Positions 1 to 7,880 are shown, counted from the first letter of the stretch. The stretch is 37,833 nt of DNA from Lachnospiraceae bacterium (GCA_017399685.1 JAFQBM010000057.1:1-37833), one strand, 5' to 3'. Numbers and translations: made by a program. Notes: a model not told the origin generated them from the letters alone.

Positions 1-51
1 AGCAGAGGACTGAAAATCCTCGTGTCACTGGTTCGATTCCGGTTCTGGGCA
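1..51 (+). tRNA. tRNA-Phe (GAA), 3' part only
   Basis: The window begins inside a tRNA. The anticodon arm GAGGA-CTGAAAA-TCCTC is visible (anticodon GAA, phenylalanine), followed by a short variable loop, the T arm ACTGG-TTCGATT-CCGGT, the acceptor 3' strand TCTGGGC and discriminator A at 51. The 5' acceptor strand and most of the D arm lie before the window. No CCA is encoded. A strong terminator follows within 12 nt, so this is probably the last gene of a tRNA transcript. Confidence 0.93.
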
Positions 52-62
52 TTTTTTATTAC

Positions 63-120
63 AAAAGTCGAAATGCAGTTATGATGACAAGAGTTCAGTT
101 GCATTTGGGCTTTTATTTTT
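63..120 (+). terminator. Rho-independent terminator of the tRNA transcript
   Basis: Positions 63-77 pair with 100-114 (15 bp with one G-G mismatch and one wobble), extendable by three weaker pairs, and the 3' arm runs into a T-rich tract (TTTTATTTTTTTAT). It lies just after tRNA-Phe. Confidence 0.8.
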
Positions 121-188
121 TTATACAATTTAACGGATAATATTGATAATAGCCAATTATTTTGGATAATTGTAGTTATAATTTTAAA

Positions 189-217
189 TAGACAAGGAAA
201 GCAAAATCTATTATAAT
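189..217 (+). promoter_or_regulatory. SigA-type promoter for the Na/Pi symporter
   Basis: TAGACA at 189-194 and a perfect TATAAT at 212-217 are separated by 17 bp. Transcription from here would give a long leader of about 180 nt carrying the hairpin at 246-300. Confidence 0.6.
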
Positions 218-245
218 AAAAAAGAAAGTAAAATAGAGGTAGCAG

Positions 246-300
246 TTTAGAGAATACTAGTAAATAATATGTATTTTTCCAATGTAGCGTATTCTCTAGA
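246..300 (+). other. Leader hairpin ahead of the Na/Pi symporter
   Basis: Arms 246-257 and 289-300 pair over 12 bp (one G-T wobble, core AGAGAATAC/GTATTCTCT) around a 31-nt AT-rich loop. It sits between the promoter and the gene, so it is either a leader RNA structure or a DNA operator. There is no T tract directly after it, so it is not a simple terminator. It matches no riboswitch I recognise. Confidence 0.5.
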
Positions 301-404
301 TAAGTTTGAAATAAAATATATCGTCTTTGAATCTCTTATATTTTAATCAAATTTGCTTGCCTTATGAACAATTTTAAATTGAATAAGAATGGATGGAAAC
401 AAAA

Positions 405-2084
405 ATGTCGATGAATGATTTAGAAAATTTATTTAAGTTTGTCGGTGGATTGGGTATGTTTCTCTACGGTATGAATATTATGGCGGATGGTCTTCAGAAA
501 TCTGCTGGAGAGAAAATGAAAAATCTACTGGGTATCCTAACGAATAATCGTTTTTTAGCGGTTGTAGTAGGTGCTTTAGTTACAGCAGTAATCCAAAGTA
601 GTTCTGCTACCACAGTTATGGTTGTAGGATTTGTAAATGCAGGGATTTTAAATCTTGGACAGGCTGTTGGTGTTATTATGGGTGCTAATATTGGTACCAC
701 GGTTACAGCATGGCTGGTGTCATTAAATGGCATGGGTGATGCTATGGCTGTTTTAAAACCGGAGTTTTTTGCTCCATTGTTAATTGGTATTGGTGCTTTT
801 ATTATGTTGTTTGCAAAGAAAGATAGCAAAAAGCAGGCGGCAGAAATATTAATTGGTTTTGGTATTTTATTTATTGGTTTATCCTTTATGTCTGGCTCTA
901 TTAAGCCATATAGTGATTCGCAGATTTTTTATGATATTTTTGCAACCTTAGGTAAGAATCCTATTTTAGGAATTTTAGCCGGATTGGTTATTACTGCAAT
1001 CATTCAGAGTTCATCAGCTTCTGTAGGTATTTTACAGACCTTAGCGGTAACAGGAAGAGTAAATTGGTCTTCTGCAATCTTTATTACCTTAGGGCAGAAT
1101 ATTGGTACCTGTGTGACTGCACTTATTTCCAGTGCAGGTGCTCATAAGACAGCAAAAAGAGCAGCAGTAATTCATTTATTGTTTAATGTATTTGGTGCTA
1201 TTTTATTTGCAATTATAGGTATTATTCTGTTCACAGTGAACCGTGATTTTGCAAATTCAGCCATTACTCCGGTACAAATATCGATTTTTCATACCATATT
1301 TAATGTTACGAATACGTTGGTTATGTTCCCATTTGCAAATGGTTTAGTAAAAGCTTCCAGTCTGATTATAAAAGACGAAAAGGAAGAAGAAAAACCGGAA
1401 ACACAGGAACATGCTTTGGCCCGTCATTTGGATGACAGAATTTTAGAATCTCCTACTTTTGCAATACAGGCAGCTATAAAAGAAATTATTCATATGGGTG
1501 AAATGGCATATGAAAACGTTACACTGGCTTGTGAAGCAGTGAAGGAAAGAGATAGTGAGAAAATTAAGAAAATTTATGAAACAGAAACTATTATTAATAA
1601 TATGGAAAAAGGTATCACAGAATACCTTGTAAAGGTAGACAATTTATCTTTGAACGAGAAACAGCATCATCAGGTTAGTAATTTGTTTTATACCGTAAGC
1701 GATATTGAAAGAGTGGGTGACCATGCAGAAAATATTGCTGATATGGCGAAGTTTTTAATCAAGAACGATGTTACGTTTTCTCCAAAAGCACAGGTAGAGT
1801 TGGATAAACTTACTGAACTGGTGCGGGATAATTTTAAATTATCTGTTACGTGTCGTAATAAGAACGATATGGAATTAGTAGATGAAGTAAAAGATAATGA
1901 AAAATCTGTAGATAAGATGGAAAAGAAATACAGAAAAAGACATATTGAAAGACTTGCAAATAAGTCTTGTAAGCCAGAGGCAGGAGTTATTTTCCTGGAT
2001 ATAATCAGCAATTTAGAGCGAATTTCGGATCATGCATTAAATATTGTTGAATATGTAGAAAATGAAATAACCTCGGCGAGATAA
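405..2084 (+). CDS. Na/phosphate symporter with PhoU-like C-terminal domain
   Basis: NptA/YqeW-type sodium-dependent phosphate cotransporter in the cytoplasmic membrane. Two inverted-repeat Na_Pi_cotrans units carry the hallmark motifs QSSSATT (about residues 68-74 counted from an upstream ATG at 393) and QSSSAS (205-210), with GANIGTT and GQNIGT following each. About eight hydrophobic segments fill residues 15-325. After a charged linker the last 200 residues are helical and match the PhoU-like domain often fused to bacterial members, presumably for regulation. I chose ATG 405 because GGATGG at 391-396 sits 8 nt upstream; ATG 393 is in frame but has a poorer site. The gene stands alone between its own promoter and terminator. 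Substrate is inferred from family; no pst or pho genes are nearby. Confidence 0.9.
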   Translation: MSMNDLENLFKFVGGLGMFLYGMNIMADGLQKSAGEKMKNLLGILTNNRFLAVVVGALVTAVIQSSSATTVMVVGFVNAGILNLGQAVGVIMGANIGTTVTAWLVSLNGMGDAMAVLKPEFFAPLLIGIGAFIMLFAKKDSKKQAAEILIGFGILFIGLSFMSGSIKPYSDSQIFYDIFATLGKNPILGILAGLVITAIIQSSSASVGILQTLAVTGRVNWSSAIFITLGQNIGTCVTALISSAGAHKTAKRAAVIHLLFNVFGAILFAIIGIILFTVNRDFANSAITPVQISIFHTIFNVTNTLVMFPFANGLVKASSLIIKDEKEEEKPETQEHALARHLDDRILESPTFAIQAAIKEIIHMGEMAYENVTLACEAVKERDSEKIKKIYETETIINNMEKGITEYLVKVDNLSLNEKQHHQVSNLFYTVSDIERVGDHAENIADMAKFLIKNDVTFSPKAQVELDKLTELVRDNFKLSVTCRNKNDMELVDEVKDNEKSVDKMEKKYRKRHIERLANKSCKPEAGVIFLDIISNLERISDHALNIVEYVENEITSAR

Positions 2085-2098
2085 GAGATAAAAAGTAG

Positions 2099-2131
2099 AG
2101 GCTATCGCATTTATGCGATAGCCTTAAATTT
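2099..2131 (+). terminator. Terminator after the Na/Pi symporter
   Basis: AGGCTATCGCAT (2099-2110) pairs perfectly with ATGCGATAGCCT (2113-2124), with a tight loop, followed by an AT-rich tail with short T runs. Confidence 0.75.
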
Positions 2132-2142
2132 TAAAATATAAT

Positions 2143-2246
2143 GGTTTATAATATGCAGAATGATATAAAATGTGGTGGTTCATAATATGCAGAATGGCAT
2201 AAAAATGTAAAGGTTCATATCAGGTAGAATTATTTGAAAATATATG
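2143..2246 (+). repeat. Three imperfect tandem repeats of 34-35 bp
   Basis: Units begin at 2143, 2177 and 2212 with GGTTTATAATATGCAGAATG, GGTTCATAATATGCAGAATG and the more diverged GGTTCATATCAGGTAGAAT. The first two also share the AT-rich end (ATATAAAATGT / GCATAAAAATGT). They lie in the non-coding gap between the symporter terminator and the flavin reductase. Confidence 0.7.
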
Positions 2247-2254
2247 ATGAAAGA

Positions 2255-2283
2255 TTGCATTTAAGACTGTTTTTAAATATAAT
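2255..2283 (+). promoter_or_regulatory. Possible promoter for the flavin reductase gene
   Basis: TATAAT at 2278-2283 is perfect; the -35 candidate TTGCAT at 2255-2260 (17-bp spacer) is weak. It lies about 90 nt upstream of the start codon. Confidence 0.35.
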
Positions 2284-2374
2284 TTAAATTAGTGGATACG
2301 TTAGATTGAGCAAAATTCTAAGTTTTGCGAATTATGTTTTGAATAGTTACTAGAAAATTAAGAGGTGAAAAAGT

Positions 2375-2992
2375 ATGGGAAAGCAGACTTGGAAGGCAGG
2401 AAATATGTTATATCCTGTACCGGCAGTAATGATAAGCTGCCAAAGGAAAGATGAAAAACCAAATATAATTACCGTGGCCTGGGCGGGTACTGTTTGTACA
2501 GCTCCAGCCATGGTTTCTATATCTGTGCGGCCAGAGAGATATTCTTATGATATTATCAAAGAAACAAAAGAATTTGTGATTAATTTAGTAACAAAAGATT
2601 TAATATATGCTACGGATTATTGTGGAGTACGTTCTGGAAGGGATGTAGATAAATTTAAGGAGATGAATCTTACTCCACAGGAATCAGTTTCTGTAAAGGC
2701 ACCTTCCATCAAGGAAAGCCCGGTGAATATAGAATGCAGGGTAGTAGATATCTTAGAATATGGAAGCCATCACATGTTTGTTGCAGAAGTTGTTTCTGTG
2801 ACAGTGGAAGATAGTCTTATGGATGAAAAAGGAAAGTTTGAACTGGAAAGAGCTGGACTGGTGGCTTATTCCCACGGAGAATATTTTGAATTAGGAGAAA
2901 AGGTAGGAAAGTTCGGTTTTTCTGTAAGTAAAAAGAATGAGAACAAAAAGAAGGTAAGGACATCCCATCCAAAAAAGCCAAAGAATAGATAG
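2375..2992 (+). CDS. Flavin reductase family protein (FMN-binding split barrel)
   Basis: A 205-residue protein of the flavin reductase-like family, which binds FMN in a split-barrel dimer. Family-typical stretches are the N-terminal YPVPAVMISC, NIITVAWAGTVCTAPAMVSI, the RPERYSYDII segment and EFVINLVTKDL, which form the FMN pocket. These proteins are small soluble oxidoreductases or flavin-binding proteins whose substrate is usually unknown. The C terminus ends in a basic lysine-rich tail (KKNENKKKVRTSHPKKPKNR), outside the fold. AGAGGTG at 2361-2367 is well placed for ATG 2375. The gene is monocistronic by spacing (280 nt to the next start). No partner oxygenase is adjacent, so the electron acceptor cannot be inferred. 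Confidence 0.85.
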   Translation: MGKQTWKAGNMLYPVPAVMISCQRKDEKPNIITVAWAGTVCTAPAMVSISVRPERYSYDIIKETKEFVINLVTKDLIYATDYCGVRSGRDVDKFKEMNLTPQESVSVKAPSIKESPVNIECRVVDILEYGSHHMFVAEVVSVTVEDSLMDEKGKFELERAGLVAYSHGEYFELGEKVGKFGFSVSKKNENKKKVRTSHPKKPKNR

Positions 2993-3091
2993 AGGAAAGA
3001 TGACAGATAAATCAAGAAGAAAAGAAAAAATTTATTCATAAAGAGTAGAGAAGAGTTTTGGTGTTATCTTAAATACAAAGTATTTGCATTA

Positions 3092-3167
3092 GAGGCAAGG
3101 GTGAAAGAAAAAAAGAAGGAAGGATAAATTGCAAACACATATCTTTCACCTGTTGTGTTTGTGCCTC
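3092..3167 (+). other. Nested inverted repeats upstream of the OLD nuclease gene
   Basis: GGTGAAAGA (3100-3108) pairs with TCTTTCACC (3142-3150), and outside it GAGGCA (3092-3097) pairs with TGCCTC (3162-3167). AAACACA and TGTGTTT inside offer an alternative pairing. The rest of 2993-3272 is AT-rich with no gene. It could be an operator or leader structure; I do not recognise it. Confidence 0.35.
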
Positions 3168-3184
3168 AAATAAAATTAAGCGAG

Positions 3185-3232
3185 ATGATTCATGAATAAT
3201 AGGGGATTCAATTTCGATTATTTACGAATCAT
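3185..3232 (+). repeat. Hairpin with ATGATTCAT arm (copy 1 of 3)
   Basis: 3185-3200 pairs with 3217-3232 over 16 bp with one mismatch and one wobble. The left arm begins ATGATTCATGAATAAT. It lies 40 nt before the OLD gene. Related hairpins are at 6043-6087 and 12796-12883. Confidence 0.5.
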
Positions 3233-3272
3233 AGAAGATTAAGATAGTTTTGATTGAGGCTTGGTATAAATT

Positions 3273-5129
3273 ATGAGAATTACTTCGTTGCATATTGAAA
3301 ATTTTAAATCCATTGGTTCCCTGACCATTCATGATATTGAGCAGGCAATGATTTTAGTGGGAAAGAATAATACAGGGAAAACAGTAGTATTAGATGCATT
3401 ATTGGTCTTATCCGGTCAGATTCCCTTAAAAAAAGAACATTTTAATAATATAAATAAAAAAGTAGTAATCAGCGGAACATTGGAGGTAACGGAAGAAGAT
3501 TTAACCGAAATGCATGACAGGGGAATGGTCAGCAAATATAAAAATATGGATAAATGGAAAGCGGATTTCCAAAATAAAATTCCTTGTTTTGAAAATGGGA
3601 TATTAACATTTTCCTGTGTCAGCGATTCCTCCTATCAATTATTATATTCAGATGGTGTTAAGAAGAATAATCAGTATTTAAAGCAGATGTTTCCTAAAAT
3701 CTATTATATTGATCATAACAGGGATATCATTGGTTTTCAAAATGATATTTTAGAGCATCAGGCTGGAGAATCTTTTCGTTTGTTAAAAGAAAATTTATGT
3801 ATGTTTGATAAGTCAAAGCATTGTAATTCATGTTTTCAATGTATTGGGTTAATTCATAAAAAGAATCCGGAAGAATTGGATGCTTATGAAACAGCAAAAT
3901 TATTGGAATATAAATTATTGCAGTCTGATTTATTGAAATTTGAAACCTTATTAAATGAAAATTTTAAGAGGAATGGTGGAACAAAACAGGAAATCGGTTA
4001 CCAGATTGATTTGGATTTTAAGGAAAGTCTGAAGATTAAAACAGAGGTATTTGATAAGGGAAGAAATACAAAAGGTAGAATTGGGGAATTAGGTGCAGGA
4101 TTTAAGAGCATTTACCTGATGTCTTTGATGCAGACTTATATGGCAATGAAGGAAGAATTATCTAGTATCATTATGATAGAAGACCCGGAAATGTTTCTGC
4201 ATCCGGAATTGCAGAAAAAGGCCAGTGAAATATTATATGGATTGTCCAAGAAAAATCAGGTGATATTCTGTACTCATTCGCCGAACATGATATTTAATTT
4301 CTCTCAAAGACAAATCAAACAGGTGGTGTTGAATGAAGAATACCAGACCACCGTACGGGAAAATGAAGATATTGATGAGATTTTGGATGACTTGGGATAC
4401 AATGCAAATGATTTAATGAATGTGAATTTTGTATTTATTGTAGAAGGAAAGCAAGATGGAGCCAGACTTCCCTTGTTATTGGAAAAGTATTATTCGGAAA
4501 TTTATGATGAAGATGGAAACTTGCAAAGAGTTGCAATCATTCCTACGAATAGTTGTACTAACATTAAGACTTATGCGAATTTAAAGTACATTAACAAACT
4601 TTATTTAAAGGATCAGTTCTTAATGATCCGAGATAGTGACGGAAAGAATCCAAAGCATTTAGTGAAACAGTTATGCAATTATTATTCGGATCGGGAGGTT
4701 CAGGATGAGAATAATCTGCCAAGGGTGACACCGAAAAATGTGTTGATATTAAAGTATTATTCTTTTGAAAATTACTTCTTGGACCCAAAGTTAATGATGA
4801 AAATAGGTGTCATCAAAAATGAAGACGAATTCTATAATACGTTATATTGTAAATGGAAGGATTATCTGTTTAAACTAGGAAGTTCAAAAAGGATGTTAAA
4901 GACATTGAACATTCGAATTAACAGTAAGCAAGATATTAAGAATCAAATCGAAAATATAAAGATTTATGTAAGAGGACATAATTTGTTTGATATTTTTTAT
5001 GGCAAGTATAAGGGAAGCAGAAGGGATGAGATTTTAAAGGCTTATGTTGATGCTGCACCGAGAGAAACATTTCAGGATATTCTGGATGCCATTGATAAGT
5101 TTGTTTATTTTGAGAATAGAAAGAAATAA
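3273..5129 (+). CDS. OLD-family ATP-dependent endonuclease (AAA ATPase plus TOPRIM)
   Basis: 618 residues with an SMC/ABC-like ATPase followed by a TOPRIM nuclease. The N terminus MRITSLHIENFKSIG leads to Walker A GKNNTGKT (30-37). A signature-like ELGAGFKSIYLM lies near 271-282, Walker B IIMIEDPE at 299-306 and the H-loop THSP at 334-337. The TOPRIM part shows VEGKQD (acidic E391) and RDSDG (D454, D456), the expected metal ligands. Between the ATPase lobes is a cysteine cluster C176-x7-C184-x2-C187-x2-C190, likely a metal knuckle or coiled-coil clasp and not a standard part of OLD. Known OLD proteins act in phage defence or DNA repair; class 2 members pair with a UvrD-like helicase (GajB), but none is adjacent, so this is a solitary type. 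Base composition matches its neighbours. Function in this host is inferred. Confidence 0.85.
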   Translation: MRITSLHIENFKSIGSLTIHDIEQAMILVGKNNTGKTVVLDALLVLSGQIPLKKEHFNNINKKVVISGTLEVTEEDLTEMHDRGMVSKYKNMDKWKADFQNKIPCFENGILTFSCVSDSSYQLLYSDGVKKNNQYLKQMFPKIYYIDHNRDIIGFQNDILEHQAGESFRLLKENLCMFDKSKHCNSCFQCIGLIHKKNPEELDAYETAKLLEYKLLQSDLLKFETLLNENFKRNGGTKQEIGYQIDLDFKESLKIKTEVFDKGRNTKGRIGELGAGFKSIYLMSLMQTYMAMKEELSSIIMIEDPEMFLHPELQKKASEILYGLSKKNQVIFCTHSPNMIFNFSQRQIKQVVLNEEYQTTVRENEDIDEILDDLGYNANDLMNVNFVFIVEGKQDGARLPLLLEKYYSEIYDEDGNLQRVAIIPTNSCTNIKTYANLKYINKLYLKDQFLMIRDSDGKNPKHLVKQLCNYYSDREVQDENNLPRVTPKNVLILKYYSFENYFLDPKLMMKIGVIKNEDEFYNTLYCKWKDYLFKLGSSKRMLKTLNIRINSKQDIKNQIENIKIYVRGHNLFDIFYGKYKGSRRDEILKAYVDAAPRETFQDILDAIDKFVYFENRKK

Positions 5130-5279
5130 CTTGAAGTGAAAGAGCGTAGTTAAGGGATGTTTCTTATAAAAAGGAAGGGATGAAACTTTATAAGTTTTAT
5201 TTATGGGAGAAACGGATAAAGTTTTATGAGATTTATTAAGGTAGTATGACAAGAGAATGTCATATGTAGGGAGGATAAA

Positions 5280-5789
5280 ATGGATAATATTACGTTAATT
5301 GGTATGCCGGGTTCCGGCAAGAGTACAGTTGGAGTTGTGTTAGCAAAGATAATGGGGTATAAATTCCTGGATTCGGATCTTTTGATTCAGGAAAGAGAAC
5401 AACGAAAACTTTGTGATATTATTGAAGAAGAAGGTCAGGAGGCATTCTTAAAGATTGAGGATGAGGTGAATGCCGGGATTGAGGCAAAACAGACTGTGAT
5501 TGCAACGGGTGGAAGTGCTTGTTACTGTGAGAGTGCAATGCAGCATTTAAGAGAAATCAGTACGGTGGTTTATATTAAGCTTTCTTTTGAGGAAGTGGAA
5601 AAGCGTCTGGGAGATTTGACAAAAAGGGGTGTTGTTTTAAAAGAAGGCTATACTTTAAAAGATTTGTATGAGGAAAGATGTCCTTTGTATGAAAAGTATG
5701 CACATATTATTGTGGATGAAGGACATTTGGATTTAAAAGGGGTAGTAGAGAAAGCAAAAATTGCTATTGAAAATCATAAAAAACTTTAG
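5280..5789 (+). CDS. Shikimate kinase-like P-loop kinase
   Basis: 169 residues with the shikimate kinase fold. Visible are Walker A GMPGSGKST (8-16), the DSD pair (31-33) that binds metal and shikimate in AroK, a GG motif at 77-78, an arginine in the lid region (R116, KRGVV) and the late arginine in EERCPLYEKYA (R133). The AroK arginine in the segment written GEQEFRRIE in the mycobacterial enzyme, which contacts the shikimate carboxylate, is replaced: the aligned stretch is GQEAFLKIE, giving L57-K58. GGG is also GGS here. So it may use shikimate less well or phosphorylate another small molecule. GGGAGG at 5269-5274, 5 nt before ATG, is a strong site. No other aro genes are adjacent. Confidence 0.7.
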   Translation: MDNITLIGMPGSGKSTVGVVLAKIMGYKFLDSDLLIQEREQRKLCDIIEEEGQEAFLKIEDEVNAGIEAKQTVIATGGSACYCESAMQHLREISTVVYIKLSFEEVEKRLGDLTKRGVVLKEGYTLKDLYEERCPLYEKYAHIIVDEGHLDLKGVVEKAKIAIENHKKL

Positions 5790-5832
5790 CCGGACTGGTG
5801 ATGCGTTATAAGATATGTCATGAATGATGGAG
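5787..5832 (+). repeat. Dispersed intergenic repeat, copy A
   Basis: Begins TAGCC at the stop codon of the kinase gene and contains the core ATAAGATATGTCATGAATGA. Other copies are at 9375, 11670, 19014 and, more diverged, 24813, all in the same orientation. Confidence 0.5.
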
Positions 5833-5843
5833 TTTTGTATTAG

Positions 5844-5863
5844 GTTACTGTGTGAACAGTAAC
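5844..5863 (+). repeat. GTTACTGT...ACAGTAAC palindrome (copy 1 of 4)
   Basis: GTTACTGT (5844-5851) pairs perfectly with ACAGTAAC (5856-5863) around a GTGA tetraloop. There is no T tract, so terminator function is doubtful. Related palindromes are at 12897, 14212 and 28648. Confidence 0.55.
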
Positions 5864-5901
5864 TATATCACATCTTATTGTAATATTTTTAAAAGTAATT
5901 C

Positions 5902-5930
5902 TTTACATTTCAAACAAGGGATGATAGAAT
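5902..5930 (+). promoter_or_regulatory. SigA-type promoter for the M23 peptidase gene
   Basis: TTTACA (5902-5907), 17-bp spacer, TAGAAT (5925-5930). The leader is about 175 nt and includes the hairpin at 6043-6087. Confidence 0.6.
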
Positions 5931-6042
5931 ATATTACGAAAATGTTACGATTATCCGAAATTATTTACAATTCGAAGTAAAAATATTACTTATTCAAGTT
6001 TGTTTGGAAATAATTAAGGATTGTTTCTCGAAATTAGCTAAG

Positions 6043-6087
6043 ATGATTCATAGTTTAGTCCGTGAAACAGGATGATAGATGAATCAT
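6043..6087 (+). repeat. Hairpin with ATGATTCAT arms (copy 2 of 3)
   Basis: ATGATTCAT (6043-6051) and ATGAATCAT (6079-6087) are perfect inverted repeats around a 27-nt loop, ending 11 nt before the ribosome binding site of the M23 gene. It could influence translation. Confidence 0.5.
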
Positions 6088-6111
6088 TGAAAATTGGTAA
6101 GGAGTTTTTTC

Positions 6112-7719
6112 ATGATTTGGAATGGAAAGAGGAGACTAGAGTTTGCTAAGGGACTTATCCTTTCTTCTATAGTTGCATTGCTGGCTGTGCCAACATTGAA
6201 TGTACAGGAAAAAGGTGATATTTATCAGATTTTGATTAATGGTAAAGCAGTAGGAAATGCAGCAGGATTGGAAGAGGCAGAAGAAGCAGTAAAGGAAGCA
6301 AGACTATTAGTAAATGCAGAATCTCAGGATTTGACATATTTGGATGTAGACATTACTTTTGAAAAAGGTAGTGGAAAAGGAAATGCCTTAGAGCAAGAAA
6401 AGCTGGTTGCAAAAGTATATGACGAAATGAAAGAAAATATAGTGGAAGATAAGACATTGGCTTATACTTTGAAAATCGGAGACTATACGGTTACTTTAGA
6501 TAGTCAGGAATCGGTTCTGGCAGTATTGGAACAGACTCAGGCAAAATATGATGTAAATGATGATTTTACAGTTGAGCTGATTCAGAAAGAAAAAGGTGAA
6601 ATTAATGTACTTACTACCAATGTGGTGAGTGCGTCTATTGAGCAGAAAGATACGGTTGTGGTAAATAAATCCAGTGTACTGGAGGAAGAAAATGAGCAGG
6701 AAACCAGTTCGGAAGTAACAGCAGAAACTGTGGATGAAGGCAGTGTAGAAGAGGCAGCGAAGGAAGAAGGAGCTGTTACTATGGCTGGCGCTAAGGAACA
6801 GGAGCAGCAGGTACTGAGTGAAGACGGAGTAATCAGTATTGAATTTAAAGAAGAAATCGAAGTGTTACCTACTTATGTTTCAAAGGAACAGATTACTTCT
6901 GTGGATTCTGCGGTGGATGATATCACTAAGGAAAAAGAAGAAAATGTAATTTATGAAGTTGTATCAGGAGATTGTATTTCCGTAATTGCTAATAATAATG
7001 GTATGACAGTGGCTGAATTTTTGAGCATTAATCCTGAGATTTCAGTAGAAGAAGGCATTTATGTAGGAGATCAGGTTGTAATCCAGGTTCCGAAGCCTGA
7101 ATTATCTGTGATCCGAAAAGAACAACAGACTTATGTGGAAACTTATGAAGAGGAAGTTATTTATGTAGATAACCCGGATGCTTATATTGGTGAAAATACT
7201 GTATTAGTAGAGGGTTCTGCAGGTGAACGGGAAGTTACTGCCATGGTTGTATTTGAAGGTGATGTGGAAACAGAACGTGAGGTATTGGCTGAACGTATTT
7301 TAGTACAAGCAGTTCCTAAGAAAGTTTCCCGTGGTACAAAGGCACTTCCAACATATATTAAACCACTTACGGGAGGTACATTCACTTCCGGTTATGGTGC
7401 CCGTTGGGGAAGAACCCATAAGGGTGTGGATTGGGCTTGTTCTACCGGTACCACAGTTCGTGCAGCCAGAGCAGGTGTGGTAACCCATGCCGGATGGTCC
7501 AATGGATATGGATATTGTGTATATATTAATCATGGAGATGGTGTTGTTACGAAGTATGCCCATCTGAGCAAGATTACAGTTTCTTCCGGACAATATGTAT
7601 CCCAGGGAGATAAGATTGCATTATCTGGAAATACAGGAAGAAGTACAGGTCCACATTTGCATTTTGAAATTGTTATCAATGGTACTGCAGTAAATCCATT
7701 GAATTATGTATCGAAATAA
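6112..7719 (+). CDS. M23 family endopeptidase with LysM and G5 domains
   Basis: A wall-targeted zinc metallopeptidase predicted to cut peptide cross-bridges of peptidoglycan. From ATG 6112 the protein has 535 residues: a short basic N terminus, a hydrophobic signal/anchor (about 14-30), a long acidic region rich in Glu, a LysM-type segment (YEVVSGDCISVIANNNGMT, about 282-328), a G5-like domain (about 335-405) and the M23 domain (about 420-531). Catalytic motifs are HKGVD (first zinc ligands, about 437) and HLHFE (about 514), with GYGYCVYINHGDGV between them. I chose ATG 6112 because AAGGAG at 6099-6104 lies 7 nt upstream; an in-frame TTG at 6094 has no site. Similar proteins act in cell separation or sporulation. 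It is transcribed alone, with its own promoter. Confidence 0.9.
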   Translation: MIWNGKRRLEFAKGLILSSIVALLAVPTLNVQEKGDIYQILINGKAVGNAAGLEEAEEAVKEARLLVNAESQDLTYLDVDITFEKGSGKGNALEQEKLVAKVYDEMKENIVEDKTLAYTLKIGDYTVTLDSQESVLAVLEQTQAKYDVNDDFTVELIQKEKGEINVLTTNVVSASIEQKDTVVVNKSSVLEEENEQETSSEVTAETVDEGSVEEAAKEEGAVTMAGAKEQEQQVLSEDGVISIEFKEEIEVLPTYVSKEQITSVDSAVDDITKEKEENVIYEVVSGDCISVIANNNGMTVAEFLSINPEISVEEGIYVGDQVVIQVPKPELSVIRKEQQTYVETYEEEVIYVDNPDAYIGENTVLVEGSAGEREVTAMVVFEGDVETEREVLAERILVQAVPKKVSRGTKALPTYIKPLTGGTFTSGYGARWGRTHKGVDWACSTGTTVRAARAGVVTHAGWSNGYGYCVYINHGDGVVTKYAHLSKITVSSGQYVSQGDKIALSGNTGRSTGPHLHFEIVINGTAVNPLNYVSK

Positions 7720-7726
7720 TAGAAAT

Positions 7727-7815
7727 GATACCAGGGATAAAAGGACATACTTTTCATGCTTGCATGAAAAAGTATGACTTTGGGGGCACAAAGTGCGTAG
7801 CAATCCGCAGGTATC
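7727..7815 (+). ncRNA. Candidate structured RNA or palindromic element, multi-hairpin
   Basis: GATACC (7727-7732) pairs with GGTATC (7810-7815), closing a junction that holds three further helices: 7746-7758 with 7763-7776 (13 bp, CTTG loop, one bulged A), CTTTG (7778-7782) with CAAAG (7789-7793), and TGCG (7794-7797) with CGCA (7806-7809). The helices abut with almost no linker, as in a folded RNA. A shorter relative of the first hairpin, with compensatory stem changes, is at 16153-16183. I do not recognise a known riboswitch class. It may instead be a dispersed DNA repeat. Confidence 0.4.
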
Positions 7816-7827
7816 AGATGGCAGTGA

Positions 7828-7880
7828 AGAGGTGTTAGAATCTGAAATGTAAATTTTAAGGTTTTAACACCTTTGTTCTT
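7828..7880 (+). terminator. Terminator between the M23 gene and murA
   Basis: AGGTGTTAGAAT (7830-7841) pairs with GTTTTAACACCT (7861-7872) using a few wobbles, followed by TTGTTCTTTG. It follows directly after the multi-hairpin element. Confidence 0.65.

Noticed and set aside
7300-7593. 97-codon minus-strand ORF
   Set aside because: It is a shadow of the conserved M23 domain on the opposite strand, with no own signals.
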